From: Asterias amurensis
Taxonomy: Eukaryota; Echinodermata; Asteroidea; Forcipulatida; Asteriidae
NCBI RefSeq assembly: GCF_032118995.1
Contig: NC_092657.1
Coordinates: 3,469,891-3,533,890 of the forward strand
Direction: 5' to 3'
DNA: 64,000 nt
Under the pieces are notes generated by a model that worked only from the letters and a program-made list of their open reading frames with translations, was not told the origin of the DNA and searched no databases. Each line of letters starts with the position of its first letter. Positions within the stretch are counted from its first letter, which is position 1. Of the stretch, positions 43,192 to 55,556 are shown piece after piece. A program made the position numbers and the translations under genes.

Positions 43192-44346
43192 TCATAGCCA
43201 GGTTCCTTTCATAGATTCAGTGTCATTGTCTCCTTCAGTTGAACTTGGTTGTGCAGCAGTATTTGATGTAGGACTTATTGCATGGACTGGGTGCAGTGTG
43301 CGTTGATGTCTAGTTGTGGAGGCTTTCATGTGAAAGGCTTGAACGAAGGCAGCTCGGTATTGCCTGTTTGTCACACCGTAGATCACAGGATTAAGAATGG
43401 TGTTGATAAACTGCGGCAGGTAAATGAGCCAATTACCTCCATTTATTAGAAAAACATCAATTGGAATCTCAATTTGAGCTATACGGTATATCCAGACGAA
43501 GAGAATGATGAAAATATATGGAGACTGACAAATGAAGAAAACCACACCATTGATAACCAACATTTTGGCAGCTTGGTTGCGGATTTGCACGGCTTTCCTG
43601 TCTGTCTCTGTTCCACCATTGGCACCCCTGCGTTTGTTAAGTGCCTGTATGATGCGCGCATACATGTACCCGTTACTAAACATTGCAATGAACCATGGAA
43701 GAATCAAGACAGCTTGACTGTAGTCATAAGCCCACGGCCCTATAAACGCACAAGACGTTATAGCTATGGGGAACATTTGGTAAGCGTCATCATCCGGCCA
43801 ACGTACACATGTCGTTTGAAGAATTGCAATAGTGGGTGTTACCGCAACACTCCAGATAAACCCAATCAACCAACAAAACGCAATGATTTTCAGGGTGCGT
43901 CCCCGACCACGGATTTTAAGATGCTTTAAAGGATGGCAGATAGCAAGATATCTCTCAAATGACATCATAGTTACGAGTGCAATCGATGAGACATGCCCAG
44001 TTATTATAAACACGTTTGGCAACACGCACTCCACGGGATAAGTGAATGATGAATTGGCTTTCACTGGAGACCGTAGAAATGGCAACATGAAAAAGCACAC
44101 GTAGCTGAACATAAATATAAAGTCAGCCAATGCCAAGTGTATCAAATAAACAGTCGTGTCCGATCTCACCTCAGAAACACGAAAAACTACGAACAGAAAA
44201 ATAAAGTTGAAGAGTATACACAGGCAAAATATAATCGGTAGAATAAAAGGTATTACGACTTTGTCCGTAGAATTATAAAGCAATATGAGAGCTCCGTTAG
44301 TAGTGAGGTTCAATGTATCATTTAAACTGCATTCTATCGGTTCCAT
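43192..44346 (-). CDS. Class A GPCR, copy 2, 384 aa, intronless
   Basis: Same landmarks as copy 1 (LALAD, ERY, FFICQSP, NPVIY), with the start ATG in context ACCATGG. By eye it has about 35 substitutions and one fewer residue than copy 1. The changes sit in the N-terminus, the outer ends of TM2-TM4 and TM6, and loops 1-3. The intracellular loops, lower TM helices and the C-terminal tail are almost unchanged. The product should fold and couple as copy 1 does but may recognise a different or altered ligand. The upstream region carries a five-unit SINE-derived array. Confidence 0.93.
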   Translation of the reverse strand: MEPIECSLNDTLNLTTNGALILLYNSTDKVVIPFILPIIFCLCILFNFIFLFVVFRVSEVRSDTTVYLIHLALADFIFMFSYVCFFMLPFLRSPVKANSSFTYPVECVLPNVFIITGHVSSIALVTMMSFERYLAICHPLKHLKIRGRGRTLKIIAFCWLIGFIWSVAVTPTIAILQTTCVRWPDDDAYQMFPIAITSCAFIGPWAYDYSQAVLILPWFIAMFSNGYMYARIIQALNKRRGANGGTETDRKAVQIRNQAAKMLVINGVVFFICQSPYIFIILFVWIYRIAQIEIPIDVFLINGGNWLIYLPQFINTILNPVIYGVTNRQYRAAFVQAFHMKASTTRHQRTLHPVHAISPTSNTAAQPSSTEGDNDTESMKGTWL

Positions 44347-44384
44347 GGTGAAGTTTAACTGCAACCGAAGCAATATCAAGAGTT

Positions 44385-45172
44385 TAATTTGGACTGTGTT
44401 TTCATCGGTCGCTACCTGGCGTTTTCAAAAGTTACTCATGTTAGGTTTCCAGCTCTGTTCACAAGAAGCATCGGGTTGAGCAGCCCAGGGTTGCCTCAGT
44501 AGCTTTCTGTCCCTGCCTTTCACATCTGTGGACCCTGGTTCGAGCCCGGACCGGAGCATAATTTATGGATTGTGTGTTCATCGGTCGCTAAGTGGCTGCG
44601 TGTTTTCAAAAGTTACTCGTGTTGGGTTTCCAGCTCTGTTCACATGAAGCATCGGGTTGAGCAGCCCAGGGTTGCCTCGGTGGTTTCTAATGCCTATCTG
44701 TGGACCCTGGTTAGAGCATGGACCGGAGCATATGAACTGTGATTTCATTGGTCGCAACCTGGCTGCATGTTTCCAAAAGTTACTAATGTTAGGTGTCCAG
44801 CTCTGTTCACGAGAAGCATCGCATTGAGCAGCCCAGGGTTGCCTCAGTAGTTTCTGTCCCTGCCTTTCACATCTGTGGACCCTGGTTAGAGCATGGACCG
44901 GAGCATATGAACTGTGATTTCATTGGTCGCTACCTGGCTATGTGTTTTCAAAAGTTACTAATGTTAGGTGTCCAGCCAGCTCTGTTCACAAGAAGCATAG
45001 GGTTGAGCAGCCCAGGGTTGAGCAGCCCAGGGTTGCCTCGGTGGTTCCTGTTCCTGCCTTTCACCTATGTGGACCCTGGTTAGAGCCCGTGTTCATCGGT
45101 CGTTACCTGGCTGCGTGTTTTCAAAAGTTACTCGTGTTAGGTGTCCAGCTCTGTTCAAAAGAAGCTTGGTGT
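44385..45172 (+). repeat. SINE-derived tandem array, about 5 units (unit 2)
   Basis: Same unit as 34190-34715, at spacings of about 170-180 bp. The last unit has a short internal duplication (GGGTTGAGCAGCCCA twice near 45000). It is expanded relative to unit 1. Confidence 0.8.
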
Positions 45173-46227
45173 TAGCATCAGATGATAGTCTGGGTAAATC
45201 TCGAAACTGCCCTAAAAGCTATCGGAGAAATGAGGCAAACTGTGGGCACACGTATTCTTAAACCGCACTCTATGATCGGGTGTCATAATTCTCCTTCGTC
45301 TATGTAGTTATAAACAGGTTGACGTTTTTTGTGTTTGAAACTAAGAGGCCATTTTGCAAAACGTAATTATGTCAACATTATCGGCATTTGCTATATCAAT
45401 AATAAATTGGCTGTTTGTTAACCCATTTGTTAAAAGCATAGTAAGTATATCAGCAAACACACAAGTTTCAAGTGTGTTTGTTTAATTATTACTTAAACAG
45501 GTAGATAATTGCAAAGAGGACTTTAGATAATTGCAAAGAGGACTTCACCAGTCGGCCTCACATAGGCAAAGACGGGGTGTCGTTTTTAATTGGCTTTAAA
45601 AACCAATTAAACATCGAGCACTATACCGAATCTCATGTCGTCAGCTATAGTGTACATTTCAAAGGGACACGCTGATTCCCAAAACGTTTTGGTCTCGGCG
45701 TTTCGAACAGTCTACTCTGCGTGCTTCAAGGAAAATGTCCGGAACAAAAGAGATATACCTTCTTATTTTAATAATAACAAATACGTGTAGTGGCAATCTA
45801 TAATGCTCCATGTCTGTCTAAAAGACACTCCTGGCGCAGGAGAGATGCAGAAGCAAGATTGCAAAAGAGCTACATGGTTAAGCACAAAAATAAGTTTTCA
45901 AATGGGTTTTGAAGCTGGAATAGGTAGTGATGTGTCTGAGATTTTGTGGGAGTTCGTTCGTTAGTGATGGCCAAAGTGTGAGAAGGATCAGGCTCCCCAT
46001 GAATGGCGTGTGTGTGTAATGTGCAGAAGTTTGGTGTCAGATGAGCTGAGCAGCCTGGGTGGTGCATGAAGATTTTCCATATCACGTTAAGCTTCAAGCG
46101 GCCACTCTTTTTTAACACCACTCTGAAAGACGTTTTTATTTTTGACACTAAGGGACCGAAGCAATACGTACCTATTATAATAATAGTAATAACACGGCAA
46201 TTTATATTGCGCAGTGACCTATAAAGA

Positions 46228-47936
46228 TATACTCTACTGCGCATTACAAGGAATACAAAAAAAAATGCAGAGAAGAAAAAACAATACACAAACAGAGCAA
46301 GGATGAACTAAATGGGTGAAGTCAACAAATGGGTTTTTAACTTAGATTTAAATTAAGTGAAGAAGATTGTCTAATGCAAGGTGGGAGATGTTCCAATTGG
46401 AGCGGCGTATTGAAATGCCCGATCACATAAAGTAGCCCTTGATTTCTTAGATGGGTGAGACAGCAATGTATGGTCTTGTGAACTTCTGAGAGGGTAGGTT
46501 GATTAAGAGTGATCTCATGATTATGAGTTCTTGAATGTACATTGGTGCTAAACAACTTTTGTTACAATTCTCTGTATTTGCTCACCTCCACAGGAAATGG
46601 GCTAATTGTTAATCCATTTTGTTAAAAGCATGGTAAGTTTATCAGCAAAAGGCAAATATTTAAAGTGTATATGTAATATAATTACGTCAACTATAATTAT
46701 GTATTGATTTTAACTAACTAAGTTAATTTAAAAGTGGTTGTTCACCATAGTCAGTCACTTAGCTAAATACTGGTGTTTCGCTTTAATGGACTTACACAAC
46801 CAATTAAAATTCAAACACTTATCTTTTCGTGTGTTGTTTTATAATTGACTAAGTACGTTGTACTTTACAGAAGGAAATTTGGACGCGAATACGGTTTGCC
46901 CCTACAAGATGGCAACTTTCATACAAACGGGGGTTATTCAATACGGTCTATTTGTGCCACTTGAAAACTTCTCGCGATGGTTTTCTTCTAAAGGATCAAG
47001 ATTCCGTGATGTAATGTGTAAAAAAAAGTACACAATCAACAAAAATGTACAGAGCTTTTATTAAAAGCCGGAAGAAGTGGCTTAGAACTACTGCAGGTTA
47101 CTTAAAAGTACTTTGTCTTTCACCATAACGGAAATTAATGCCCATTACTTAATGAGCTTGTTTCTATGTTTTGACTCCGAACTTGGTGATAGGCGTTTAG
47201 CATCTTTTTTATTTTATGATTTGGGTTAACTTACAATGACGAAAATAAGGACATGTTTTGTACGCCTTTGAGACAGAGAACGTGTCTTTTTGCAGCAGGG
47301 CAGCATTTGTGACATTTTTGTTTTATTGAGAAATACGATTGGCTTGTTGGACGAGAGAAACAGCAACTCAAATTTCTCACGTATTCAACACATGTTTCTT
47401 ATGCTGCTTAGAATAAAGTTACAGTGACAAAAATAAGTACGTTTATTGGATTTCTACAAGGAGGGCATCTTTGATCGTAAACAGGACACGTGGCGCTTGT
47501 AACACCAGCCGGAAAGAAATGGCAAATCAATTTTCTCACATAATTATTCAACTCATTTTTCCTTTGCTGCTTATAGGGAAAAGTTAAAGTGACAACAAGA
47601 AGTACATTTTTTTCGACAGGAACTCAGGAAGGGCATCCCTTTTTGTTATACTCTACTGCGCATTACAAGGAACACACAAAAAATGCAGAGAAGAAAAAAA
47701 CAATACACAAACAGAGCAAGGATGAACTAAATGGGTGAAGTCAACAAATGGGTTTTTAACTTAGATTTAAATTAAGTGAAGAAGACTGTCTAATGCAAGG
47801 TGGGAGATGTTCCAATTGGAGCGGCGTATACAAATGCCCGATCACCTAAAGTAGCCCTTGATTTCTTAGATAGGTGAGACAATAATGTGTGGTCTTGTGA
47901 GCTTCTGAGAGGGTAGGTTGATTGAGAGTGATCTCA
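46228..47936. repeat. R-S-R' block (unit 2)
   Basis: R 46228-46517, S 46518-47646 and R' 47647-47936, collinear with unit 1. The R right end (GATCTCA then TGATTATGAGTTCTTG) is the closest empty-site match for the Helitron flank at 63565. Confidence 0.85.
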
Positions 47937-49800
47937 TCTATACTATTAAAAGCGTAACCCGCGCCATCTTGGATTGAAAATTAGAAGGTCCAGTGGCATG
48001 GCATCCTTGTGGAAATCAACACGATTAAGTGTGTGGAATTCAATACGTTTGTGTGGATTCAGACGTCGGGTTGCAAGTCTACAAAACCCTGACCCAAACT
48101 CCCACTATACAAATCATCTGATTGGAGAAAGTTTGGGCAACGACCGTGTGTCAACCACTGGTCGATGTTGTTACCAGACTTCCTAGAAATCTTTCTGACA
48201 GGCGACTCATTGGACAGTGTTTCGCAGATGGTTCTCCGGATTGGTTCACTCATTGCCCCTTGCCTGCCCACCCGCCATTCGATCCGCCCTTTTTGGTCGG
48301 GTTACTTTCATGTTGTACTAAGCATGGTATTCCGGATTGGTTCATTCATTGCTGCGCAGGGTCGAAAGGGTCGAAGAGGCTGGGTGCCAGGACAAAACCG
48401 AAACAAATCTCACGAGTTTGCATTGAATGATTGAAGTAACTCACAGATTGATGTTTCGCAGGCGACCATGTGTCAACCACTGGTCGATGTTGTGATCAGA
48501 TTTCCTAGAAATCCTTCTGACAGGTAGCCTTGCTCAAGGCAGTCGAATTATTCACTCCGAAAAAAGACCGCCGCTGTATAAAAACCCACCCGTATTCACT
48601 GTGCGTAAAACCCACCCGTATTCACTGTGCGTAACATCGCATGACACGATGCCCCCGTACACTATCCGCATGCGGAGGCCGTCAGGCCGACAGCCTTGTA
48701 GGATCTGTGTTGAAGCCACTGACCTCATTACTATAATAAGCGAAGAGTTCCCACGGTCAGCTCATTACCATAATGCCCGCGAAAGACGAGACATGTTTAC
48801 CTCACACACCACCACCACGGACGCATGATAGGGTCCAAAGGTCGTGATAAGGGAAGTGCGTGATTGGACGTCAAAATGAATAATTCATTTGCCTCACATC
48901 CTGTGTTGTCTGATAGGTCTGACGAACGATATACATATTCATGAGCTGCATACTAGCATATCCTCGAGCCCCCCCAATTTCGTCCACTATTGGAATTTTT
49001 TCAATACAACACATTAAAACGGGAAGATACAGATCCGACAAGGCTGTCGGCCTGACGGCCTCCGCATGCGGTTAGTGGTGTACGGGTGCGATGACTTGTG
49101 TGAACAGTATTCGTGCGATGTGACAGTGTGTATACGGGTTGGTCATTCGGTGTGATCGCACACACCATGCACAGGGTATACGGCGGGTGGGTTTACAGCT
49201 GCGTCTTTTCGGAGCGAATAATGCGACTGCCTTGAGCAAGGCTATCTGAAAGGTGACTCATTTGTTGAAAAGATTAAATGGAGAATGTTTATAAAAAAAA
49301 AGATTCACTTCCAAACGGCATGAGAATTATCATGATGGACAAGGATGGGATCAAACGGAAGCTTTATAATTTGGAAACATTGGGTAGGGCCGGCTATAGG
49401 TTGGAAGGTGTCTCAGGGAACTTTACAATTAATAACATTTTGGGGTTGGGGGAGGGCTTTACACAAAGAGCCTATACCGCTCCTTACATTCTGGTCAGTG
49501 TATTGTGAGTGATGTGGTGTTTGGTGAAGGAGTTTGCCGTGGGACCACTTTAGGTTGAAAGTGGGTGGCGACCTCGGACTTACAAAAATCTCCATACAGA
49601 AATTGCACTATTGATGCAAAATGTATCTTGCTGTTTTTAAACTATGGACGCTATCTTTTGCCAATAAACTCAAATGAGCACATGAATACTGTTTTAGAAT
49701 ACGGTCTGTTCATAGAGGTATAGTGTTGCAGTTTCAGAGTTTACCCCATCACGGAAGTTTGTGAAACTTATACACGTACGACAAAGGCTGTTTTGAAGCT
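47937..49800 (+). mobile_element. Truncated Helitron left part, interrupted (unit 2)
   Basis: Starts TCTATACTATTAAAAGCG after an A. It matches 37491-38626 except for the 719-bp insertion at about 48525-49244 and its target duplication. Confidence 0.75.
48525..49244. mobile_element. Non-autonomous Mutator-like element, about 720 bp
   Basis: Terminal inverted repeats begin TAGCCTTGCTCAAGGCAGTC and end with the exact complement. They extend imperfectly to about 70 bp (CACTCCGAAAA, AACCCACCCG). Target duplication TCTGACAGG / TCTGAAAGG (9 bp, one mismatch) flanks it. The empty site is intact in unit 1 (38073) and unit 3. Inner palindromic arms GCATGCGGAGGCCGTCAGGC lie near 48669 and 49050. No transposase is encoded. 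Confidence 0.85.
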
Positions 49801-50380
49801 CTGTCTACAGTGGCCTGAAGCAGCTTTAAGCTCCATGCCTACCCTGCCGTCTGTGATTACAATGTGCGATCCCTTACACCCCTCTATCCATTACTTCACT
49901 ACGTTACTAGCAACGATCCCCTGGCTACTTGCACTGGTTGCTAATTTCTACATGTACATCAGGATCTACCACACGCTGAACAAACGCAGGAGTTTTGTAG
50001 GTTAAGGTGACGCAGGCGAAAGAGCCATACGTGTTCGAAACCAGGTTGCCAAGATGCTTGTTGTGAATGGTGTAGTATTCTTCCTGTGCCAAGCTCCATA
50101 TACGGGAGTCGCTATCATTCAAGTGATTTCTTTTTTCTCCAATCTTCCCAGCCCATTCGAGACAACACGTGAAGCCTCTGCACGCTGGATATTTTCACTT
50201 CCGCAGATTGTAAACACCATTATAAATCCTTTGATATATGGTGCTATGAGCTCTCAATACAGATCTGCGTTCGTCCAAGCTTTTCGGTGCAATGTCTCAC
50301 CCGATGACGGCCGTCCACGTGCTCAACAACAAATTCAAACCATAACCGACTCACCGCAAAGCGCGGGAAACAAACTTTGA
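49801..50380 (+). pseudogene. GPCR 3'-half pseudogene, unit 2
   Basis: Nearly identical to 38627-39205, with the same missing N-terminal half and frame break. One extra base lies just after the break (GCGAAAGAGCC against GCGAAAGGCC). Both copies derive from one already broken fragment. Confidence 0.88.
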
Positions 50381-50402
50381 ACACATCTAGTGATACGCCG
50401 TG

Positions 50403-50531
50403 GTGTCCAAGTTAGCGGCTACAGATACGGCGACGTCTAGATTTCCGCGTCATCATGCGTTGAAGAATGGTCTGTACTTAGCAAAACCTTTAGCAACAGC
50501 TGTAGCCGTAGCCGCAAATTCGGATACGGCC
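50403..50531 (+). repeat. Short dispersed repeat after the GPCR pseudogene, unit 2
   Basis: Equivalent of 39228-39356, with GTGTCCAAGTTAGCGGCTAC at its start. Confidence 0.6.
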
Positions 50532-50752
50532 ATAGTCTTGGTCCAAGACGTCAAACACAATACTCTTGATAGACCGACAGAGGGCGCGCTCTTCGTTTCT
50601 TGAATAAATCGGCGCAGTTCACGACTTTACAGAAGCTGGAAATTGAACCAAGGTAGCGACGCCCTCTGCTGTTCTTTAATTTTGATCCATTGGGTGTGAA
50701 CTACATCATAAACTAGCCTGAACATCTGACGTCACACTTCTAGCCTTGGGAC

Positions 50753-51260
50753 ACTCATAAACAATTGAAATTAATGCAAACTTGATCGAAAGCTGACGAC
50801 GCTATATCACTTTGGACCAATCACAACACCGATATGGAAAGCCTACGCCACAGTACGGTTTATTTTTTTTGAATTGGACCAAAGAACATTCCAAATTGAA
50901 GCTATCATCACAATCTTGTTTCTGACTGTTGTCCACAACATTATCACCATGATGGACACGTACTCTGCATTCAAGGTTCATGGTTCCAGGTTCAAGTTTG
51001 TCCACAGTGTCAACAAATTAAAGACATGTTAAAGATTACAATACAATAAAGATATATAAAGATGAAAATTATGACACCGCAGAGGGATCCAATATAGAAG
51101 CAGAACTTTTAGGTAATGGTACCTTAAGATACGCATTATGCATTGAGACACTAATAAACAATTGAAATTAATGCAAACTTGATCGAAAGCTGACGACGCT
51201 ATATCACTTTGGACCAATCACAACACCGATATGGAAAGCCTACGCCACAGTACGGTTTAT
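50753..51260. repeat. 112-bp direct repeats (unit 2)
   Basis: Equivalent of 39575-40084, shared with unit 1 through the recent duplication. Confidence 0.8.
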
Positions 51261-51785
51261 CCTATGGACTCTATTTAACCAATGAAAACAGTCGGCTTGT
51301 AAGACAAGTTGTCGATTTTTTCAGGGGGGGGGGCAGTCTAGACCATAGCAAGCTATGTGCTCCTTTTCTTGAGCAAGGCTGCAAATAAAATTGAGGTCCC
51401 TGAAGATTAAAAAAGAATGATTACCAAACGTACAGTTTATGGTCGCGCATCTGAAAAGTAACTTATTGTAAGCAAACTACTCCCTCAAGAAAGGCAACAT
51501 GAAATAATGGCAAGAAATATAACCTCCAACTTTTACCAGGGTTATAGGAACAGAATCCCATTGACCCGTTGAACTTGAAATGTCATGTTTACTAAGAAAT
51601 ACTCCAGTGAAATGATATTGCCTCACACTGTCCAAATGAACACAGGAAATAAAAACAGCCAATCAAAACCCACCACTGATGATGCTGGCAATATTGTCTT
51701 CATAAAGCGTGGGCCTATTAGTTGGTTTCGTTACACTGCTGTGGAAACGGTGACAGCAATGGGTGTGGCCTATTGCAATAATTAT

Positions 51786-52137
51786 TAGTTGCGACCAACC
51801 ATAGAGGTGTATCGCAACATATGCATAAAATAACAAACCTGTGAAAATTTGAGCTCAATCGGTCATCGAAGTTGCGAGATAATAATGAAAGAAAAATAAC
51901 CCTTGTCAGCACGAAGTTGTGTGCGTTTAGATGGTTGATTTCGAGACCTCAAGTTCTAAATCTGAGGTCTCGAAATCAAACTCGTGGAAAATTACTTCTT
52001 TCTCGGAAACTATGGCACTTCAGAGGGAGCGGTTTCTCACAATGTTTTATACCATCAACCTCTCCCCATTACTAGTCATCAATAAAGGTTTTATGCCAAT
52101 AATTATGTTGAGTAATTACCAAAAGTGTCCACTGCCT
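51786..52137. mobile_element. TTAA-type MITE, left end truncated (unit 2)
   Basis: Equivalent of 40614-40965, nearly identical. Confidence 0.8.
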
Positions 52138-54180
52138 TTAAGACGAGTCCCAGCCTTGCATCGTAACATTTAACCCTAATCTAAGCTAGGACTAGTCACT
52201 CGTCCTAACTTGAGATAGGATTAAAATGCTAGAGTTTAGTCAAATCGGCTCCTGTGCCCAATTTCATAAAGCTGCTTAAGCAGAAAGCACTGCCTACATC
52301 AGATGGTGACTTCCGAACTCAAACAATTAAGACCATGTGCAAATATTGTACTTTATCATTAGAGGAAACAAACGTTTTGCTCTAAGAAAATGTCCAGTTC
52401 AAAAATGTACATGAGTCTAGATTCTGTCTAAGGGGGTGACTTCACAATGAGTTTTATAAGACCTACTTGACCGAAAACAGCAAGTCGTGATCTTTGCTGA
52501 ATTCGTTTAAAATGTTTTTCAATCAATAAGGAAATTGAGTTTACATGATAATAATTGATTTTAGTAGTGAAAAAATAAACATTGTGAATACCCAATTATC
52601 CAGTGCTATTCAAACAGGTTCCCAAAAAGCTCTGTTACTTCATCACTCATATAAAGTACTTCTTTAAGATAAAAAATTTCTAAGTAAATTTTTATGTCAC
52701 AATACATATCATTGTGGCAATGATAACAACTCATCATTAACATAAATATGTAGTGTTTTGTGAAATCAAGCCCTGGTCCTCAGTACACTTATACTCAAAA
52801 TCCGGGTCAAATCGGGACTTTAAAGTTTTCAGAGTACTTAGCTCATTACACAAAGCTAGTTCACTTTATTCACCTTACATCTGTCAAAGTTGACTTCATT
52901 TATGTATCTATTGGTTACTTTAAAGGGTTGCCTTTCAACCGTTTTATAATATATTCACATACAATTTGTTTTATGTTGTTATCTCAGATCATTCAAGGGA
53001 GTTTTGTTGTTAATTTTTGGTCGAACAAAAAACAACCATAATAGAGCGGGATTAGAAGCTGTGACCTCCGGGTCAACAATCCAGCGCTAAAGACCTCTAT
53101 CACGGTGTGGCCATCTTGATTTTACTCCATTTCAACTCAACAACCAAACTGAGGGTGAACGAAATAATAGTCTGGTGTAATGTTTGAGCATTGAATGTAA
53201 GCATTCATTACCGTTATTGGAAATAGGGAACATGACTAAGAGTGTGAAAGCGTGAAAAAAGACTATACCAACTGAACAATAGACCTAAAATGGCGGTCTC
53301 CCTATAATTTTGTCATAATTTTTGCTTACGTTAAGCCGGAGGTAATGCAAGTTCAAACCCCCTCTCGTTATTTCTTCTTCTCTCAAAATGTTGTGTTCAG
53401 ACGGCCAGTTTTTCTTGTGCGTTTAATTGAGATTTGTTTTTAAAAATCAAATATGTTTGAAGTAAAGTGTTGTTTTAACAATCTTTGATGAAATAAAAAA
53501 CTTTAAAAACATTAAAGTACAGAAACATTAAAGTACAACTTTGTGTTTAATTACCAAGTACGACACAGTTCATTTAGACCTATCACAGTGGTTTTGGTTT
53601 TTTGTTGGTTTGTTTTCCTTTCCGCTCGTATTCAAACTTACTGTACCAAGATGACACCAACCAAAAACAAGTAATAAGAAGACGGGCAGAGTATACTGTT
53701 CAAAGTGTCGAGACCAAAGCGCTCTGTTCAGAGACAATACATTCCTTCAAACGAGAATTATTACATGGTTGTACCAACAAGTTTACTATTAGTTATAATA
53801 AATTCTTCATACCATGAAAACCTCAAACATCACTTATTTTTAGCCGATAAACAGCAAATAAAACCGTTTGAGAAAGAATGAACTCTGTTTCCGTTTAAGT
53901 TCCAATAAACTGTAATGGACGACAAAAATTCGGACGTGGTTGGATATTAGCTTTTTTATAGACGCATTTGTTACACAAGTCATTGTCTGTATGGGGGTGC
54001 ATCTCCGAGTTGCAAAAACTCTTGTCACACTAGCATGGTAACCCGGGGGTCAGAATTTCGAATCCCGCTGGTGAAAGTTTCTTGCCTCAACGCCAATTTA
54101 TATCAATTGATGTGACATAATTCACATAAGAATCGAAAATCATGTTGATACCTTTGATTTGAGACGATCGATGTTTGGCT

Positions 54181-54303
54181 GTGTCCCGTAATGCGGATAT
54201 CGCTACGGCTACGGCTAGATATCCGCGTCATCATGCGTTGACTTATAGGAAGTCCTTAGCAACAGCCATATCCATTTATGTAGCCGTCAATTCGGATACG
54301 GCC
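54181..54303 (+). repeat. Short dispersed repeat next to GPCR copy 3
   Basis: Third gene-associated copy of the 32785-32907 repeat, at the same distance from the receptor stop codon. Confidence 0.6.
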
Positions 54304-54363
54304 TTACCCTGTGACGGTGCACAGGGTGATTTGGTACCTTGACGTTACGGTGCAATGACGCAA

Positions 54364-55518
54364 TCATAGCCAGGTTCCTTTCATAGATTCAGTGTCATTG
54401 TCTCCTTCAGTTGAACTTGGTTGTGCAGCAGTATTTGATGTAGGACTTATTGCATGGACTGGGTGCAGTGTGCGTTGATGTCTAGTTGTGGAGGCTTTCA
54501 TGTGAAAGGCTTGAACGAAGGCAGCTCGGTATTGCCTGTTTGTCACACCGTAGATCACAGGATTAAGAATGGTGTTGATAAACTGCGGCAGGTAAATGAG
54601 CCAATTACCTCCATTTATTAGAAAAACATCAATTGGAATCTCAATTTGAGCTATACGGTATATCCAGACGAAGAGAATGATGAAAATATATGGAGACTGA
54701 CAAATGAAGAAAACCACACCATTGATAACCAACATTTTGGCAGCTTGGTTGCGGATTTGCACGGCTTTCCTGTCTGTCTCTGTTCCACCATTGGCACCCC
54801 TGCGTTTGTTAAGTGCCTGTATGATGCGCGCATACATGTACCCGTTACTAAACATTGCAATGAACCATGGAAGAATCAAGACAGCTTGACTGTAGTCATA
54901 AGCCCACGGCCCTATAAACGCACAAGACGTTATAGCTATGGGGAACATTTGGTAAGCGTCATCATCCGGCCAACGTACACATGTCGTTTGAAGAATTGCA
55001 ATAGTGGGTGTTACCGCAACACTCCAGATAAACCCAATCAACCAACAAAACGCAATGATTTTCAGGGTGCGTCCTCGACCACGGATTTTAAGATGCTTTA
55101 AAGGATGGCAGATAGCAAGATATCTCTCAAATGACATCATAGTTACGAGTGCAATCGATGAGACATGCCCAGTTATTATAAACACGTTTGGCAACACGCA
55201 CTCCATGGGATGGGTGAATGATGAATTGGCTTTCACTGGAGACCGTAGAAATGGCAACATGAAAAAGCACACGTAGCTGAACATAAATATAAAGTCAGCC
55301 AATGCCAAGTGTATCAAATAAACAGTCGTGTCCGATCTCACCTCAGAAACACGAAAAACTACGAACAGAAAAATAAAGTTGAAGAGTATACACAGGCAAA
55401 ATATAATCGGTAGAATAAAAGGTATTACGACTTTGTCCGTAGAATTATAAAGCAATATGAGAGCTCCGTTAGTAGTGAGGTTCAATGTATCATTTAAACT
55501 GCATTCTATCGGTTCCAT
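54364..55518 (-). CDS. Class A GPCR, copy 3, 384 aa, intronless
   Basis: Differs from copy 2 at only two residues, both in loop 1 just before the TM3 Cys (FTHPMEC here, FTYPVEC in copy 2). At those two positions it agrees with copy 1. All class A landmarks and the ACCATGG start are intact. This is the product of the most recent exchange. The copy 2 changes at those two sites are either new mutations there or gene conversion in copy 3. Confidence 0.93.
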   Translation of the reverse strand: MEPIECSLNDTLNLTTNGALILLYNSTDKVVIPFILPIIFCLCILFNFIFLFVVFRVSEVRSDTTVYLIHLALADFIFMFSYVCFFMLPFLRSPVKANSSFTHPMECVLPNVFIITGHVSSIALVTMMSFERYLAICHPLKHLKIRGRGRTLKIIAFCWLIGFIWSVAVTPTIAILQTTCVRWPDDDAYQMFPIAITSCAFIGPWAYDYSQAVLILPWFIAMFSNGYMYARIIQALNKRRGANGGTETDRKAVQIRNQAAKMLVINGVVFFICQSPYIFIILFVWIYRIAQIEIPIDVFLINGGNWLIYLPQFINTILNPVIYGVTNRQYRAAFVQAFHMKASTTRHQRTLHPVHAISPTSNTAAQPSSTEGDNDTESMKGTWL

Positions 55519-55556
55519 GGTGAAGTTTAACTGCAACCGAAGCAATATCAAGAGTT

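Larger units (their letters stand above)
41126..52297. repeat. Segmental duplication unit 2 (11,172 bp)
   Basis: Begins with the WFIKKN-like exon 11 tail, which is fused to a truncated MITE end (CAATTTCATAAAGCTGCTTA). From about 47.0 kb to its end it is nearly identical to unit 1 from about 36.5 kb. From its start to about 46 kb it is nearly identical to unit 3. It carries GPCR copy 2, the truncated Helitron, the second pseudogene copy and a 719-bp insertion not in unit 1. The stretch 41170-43008 shows no gene. Confidence 0.95.
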
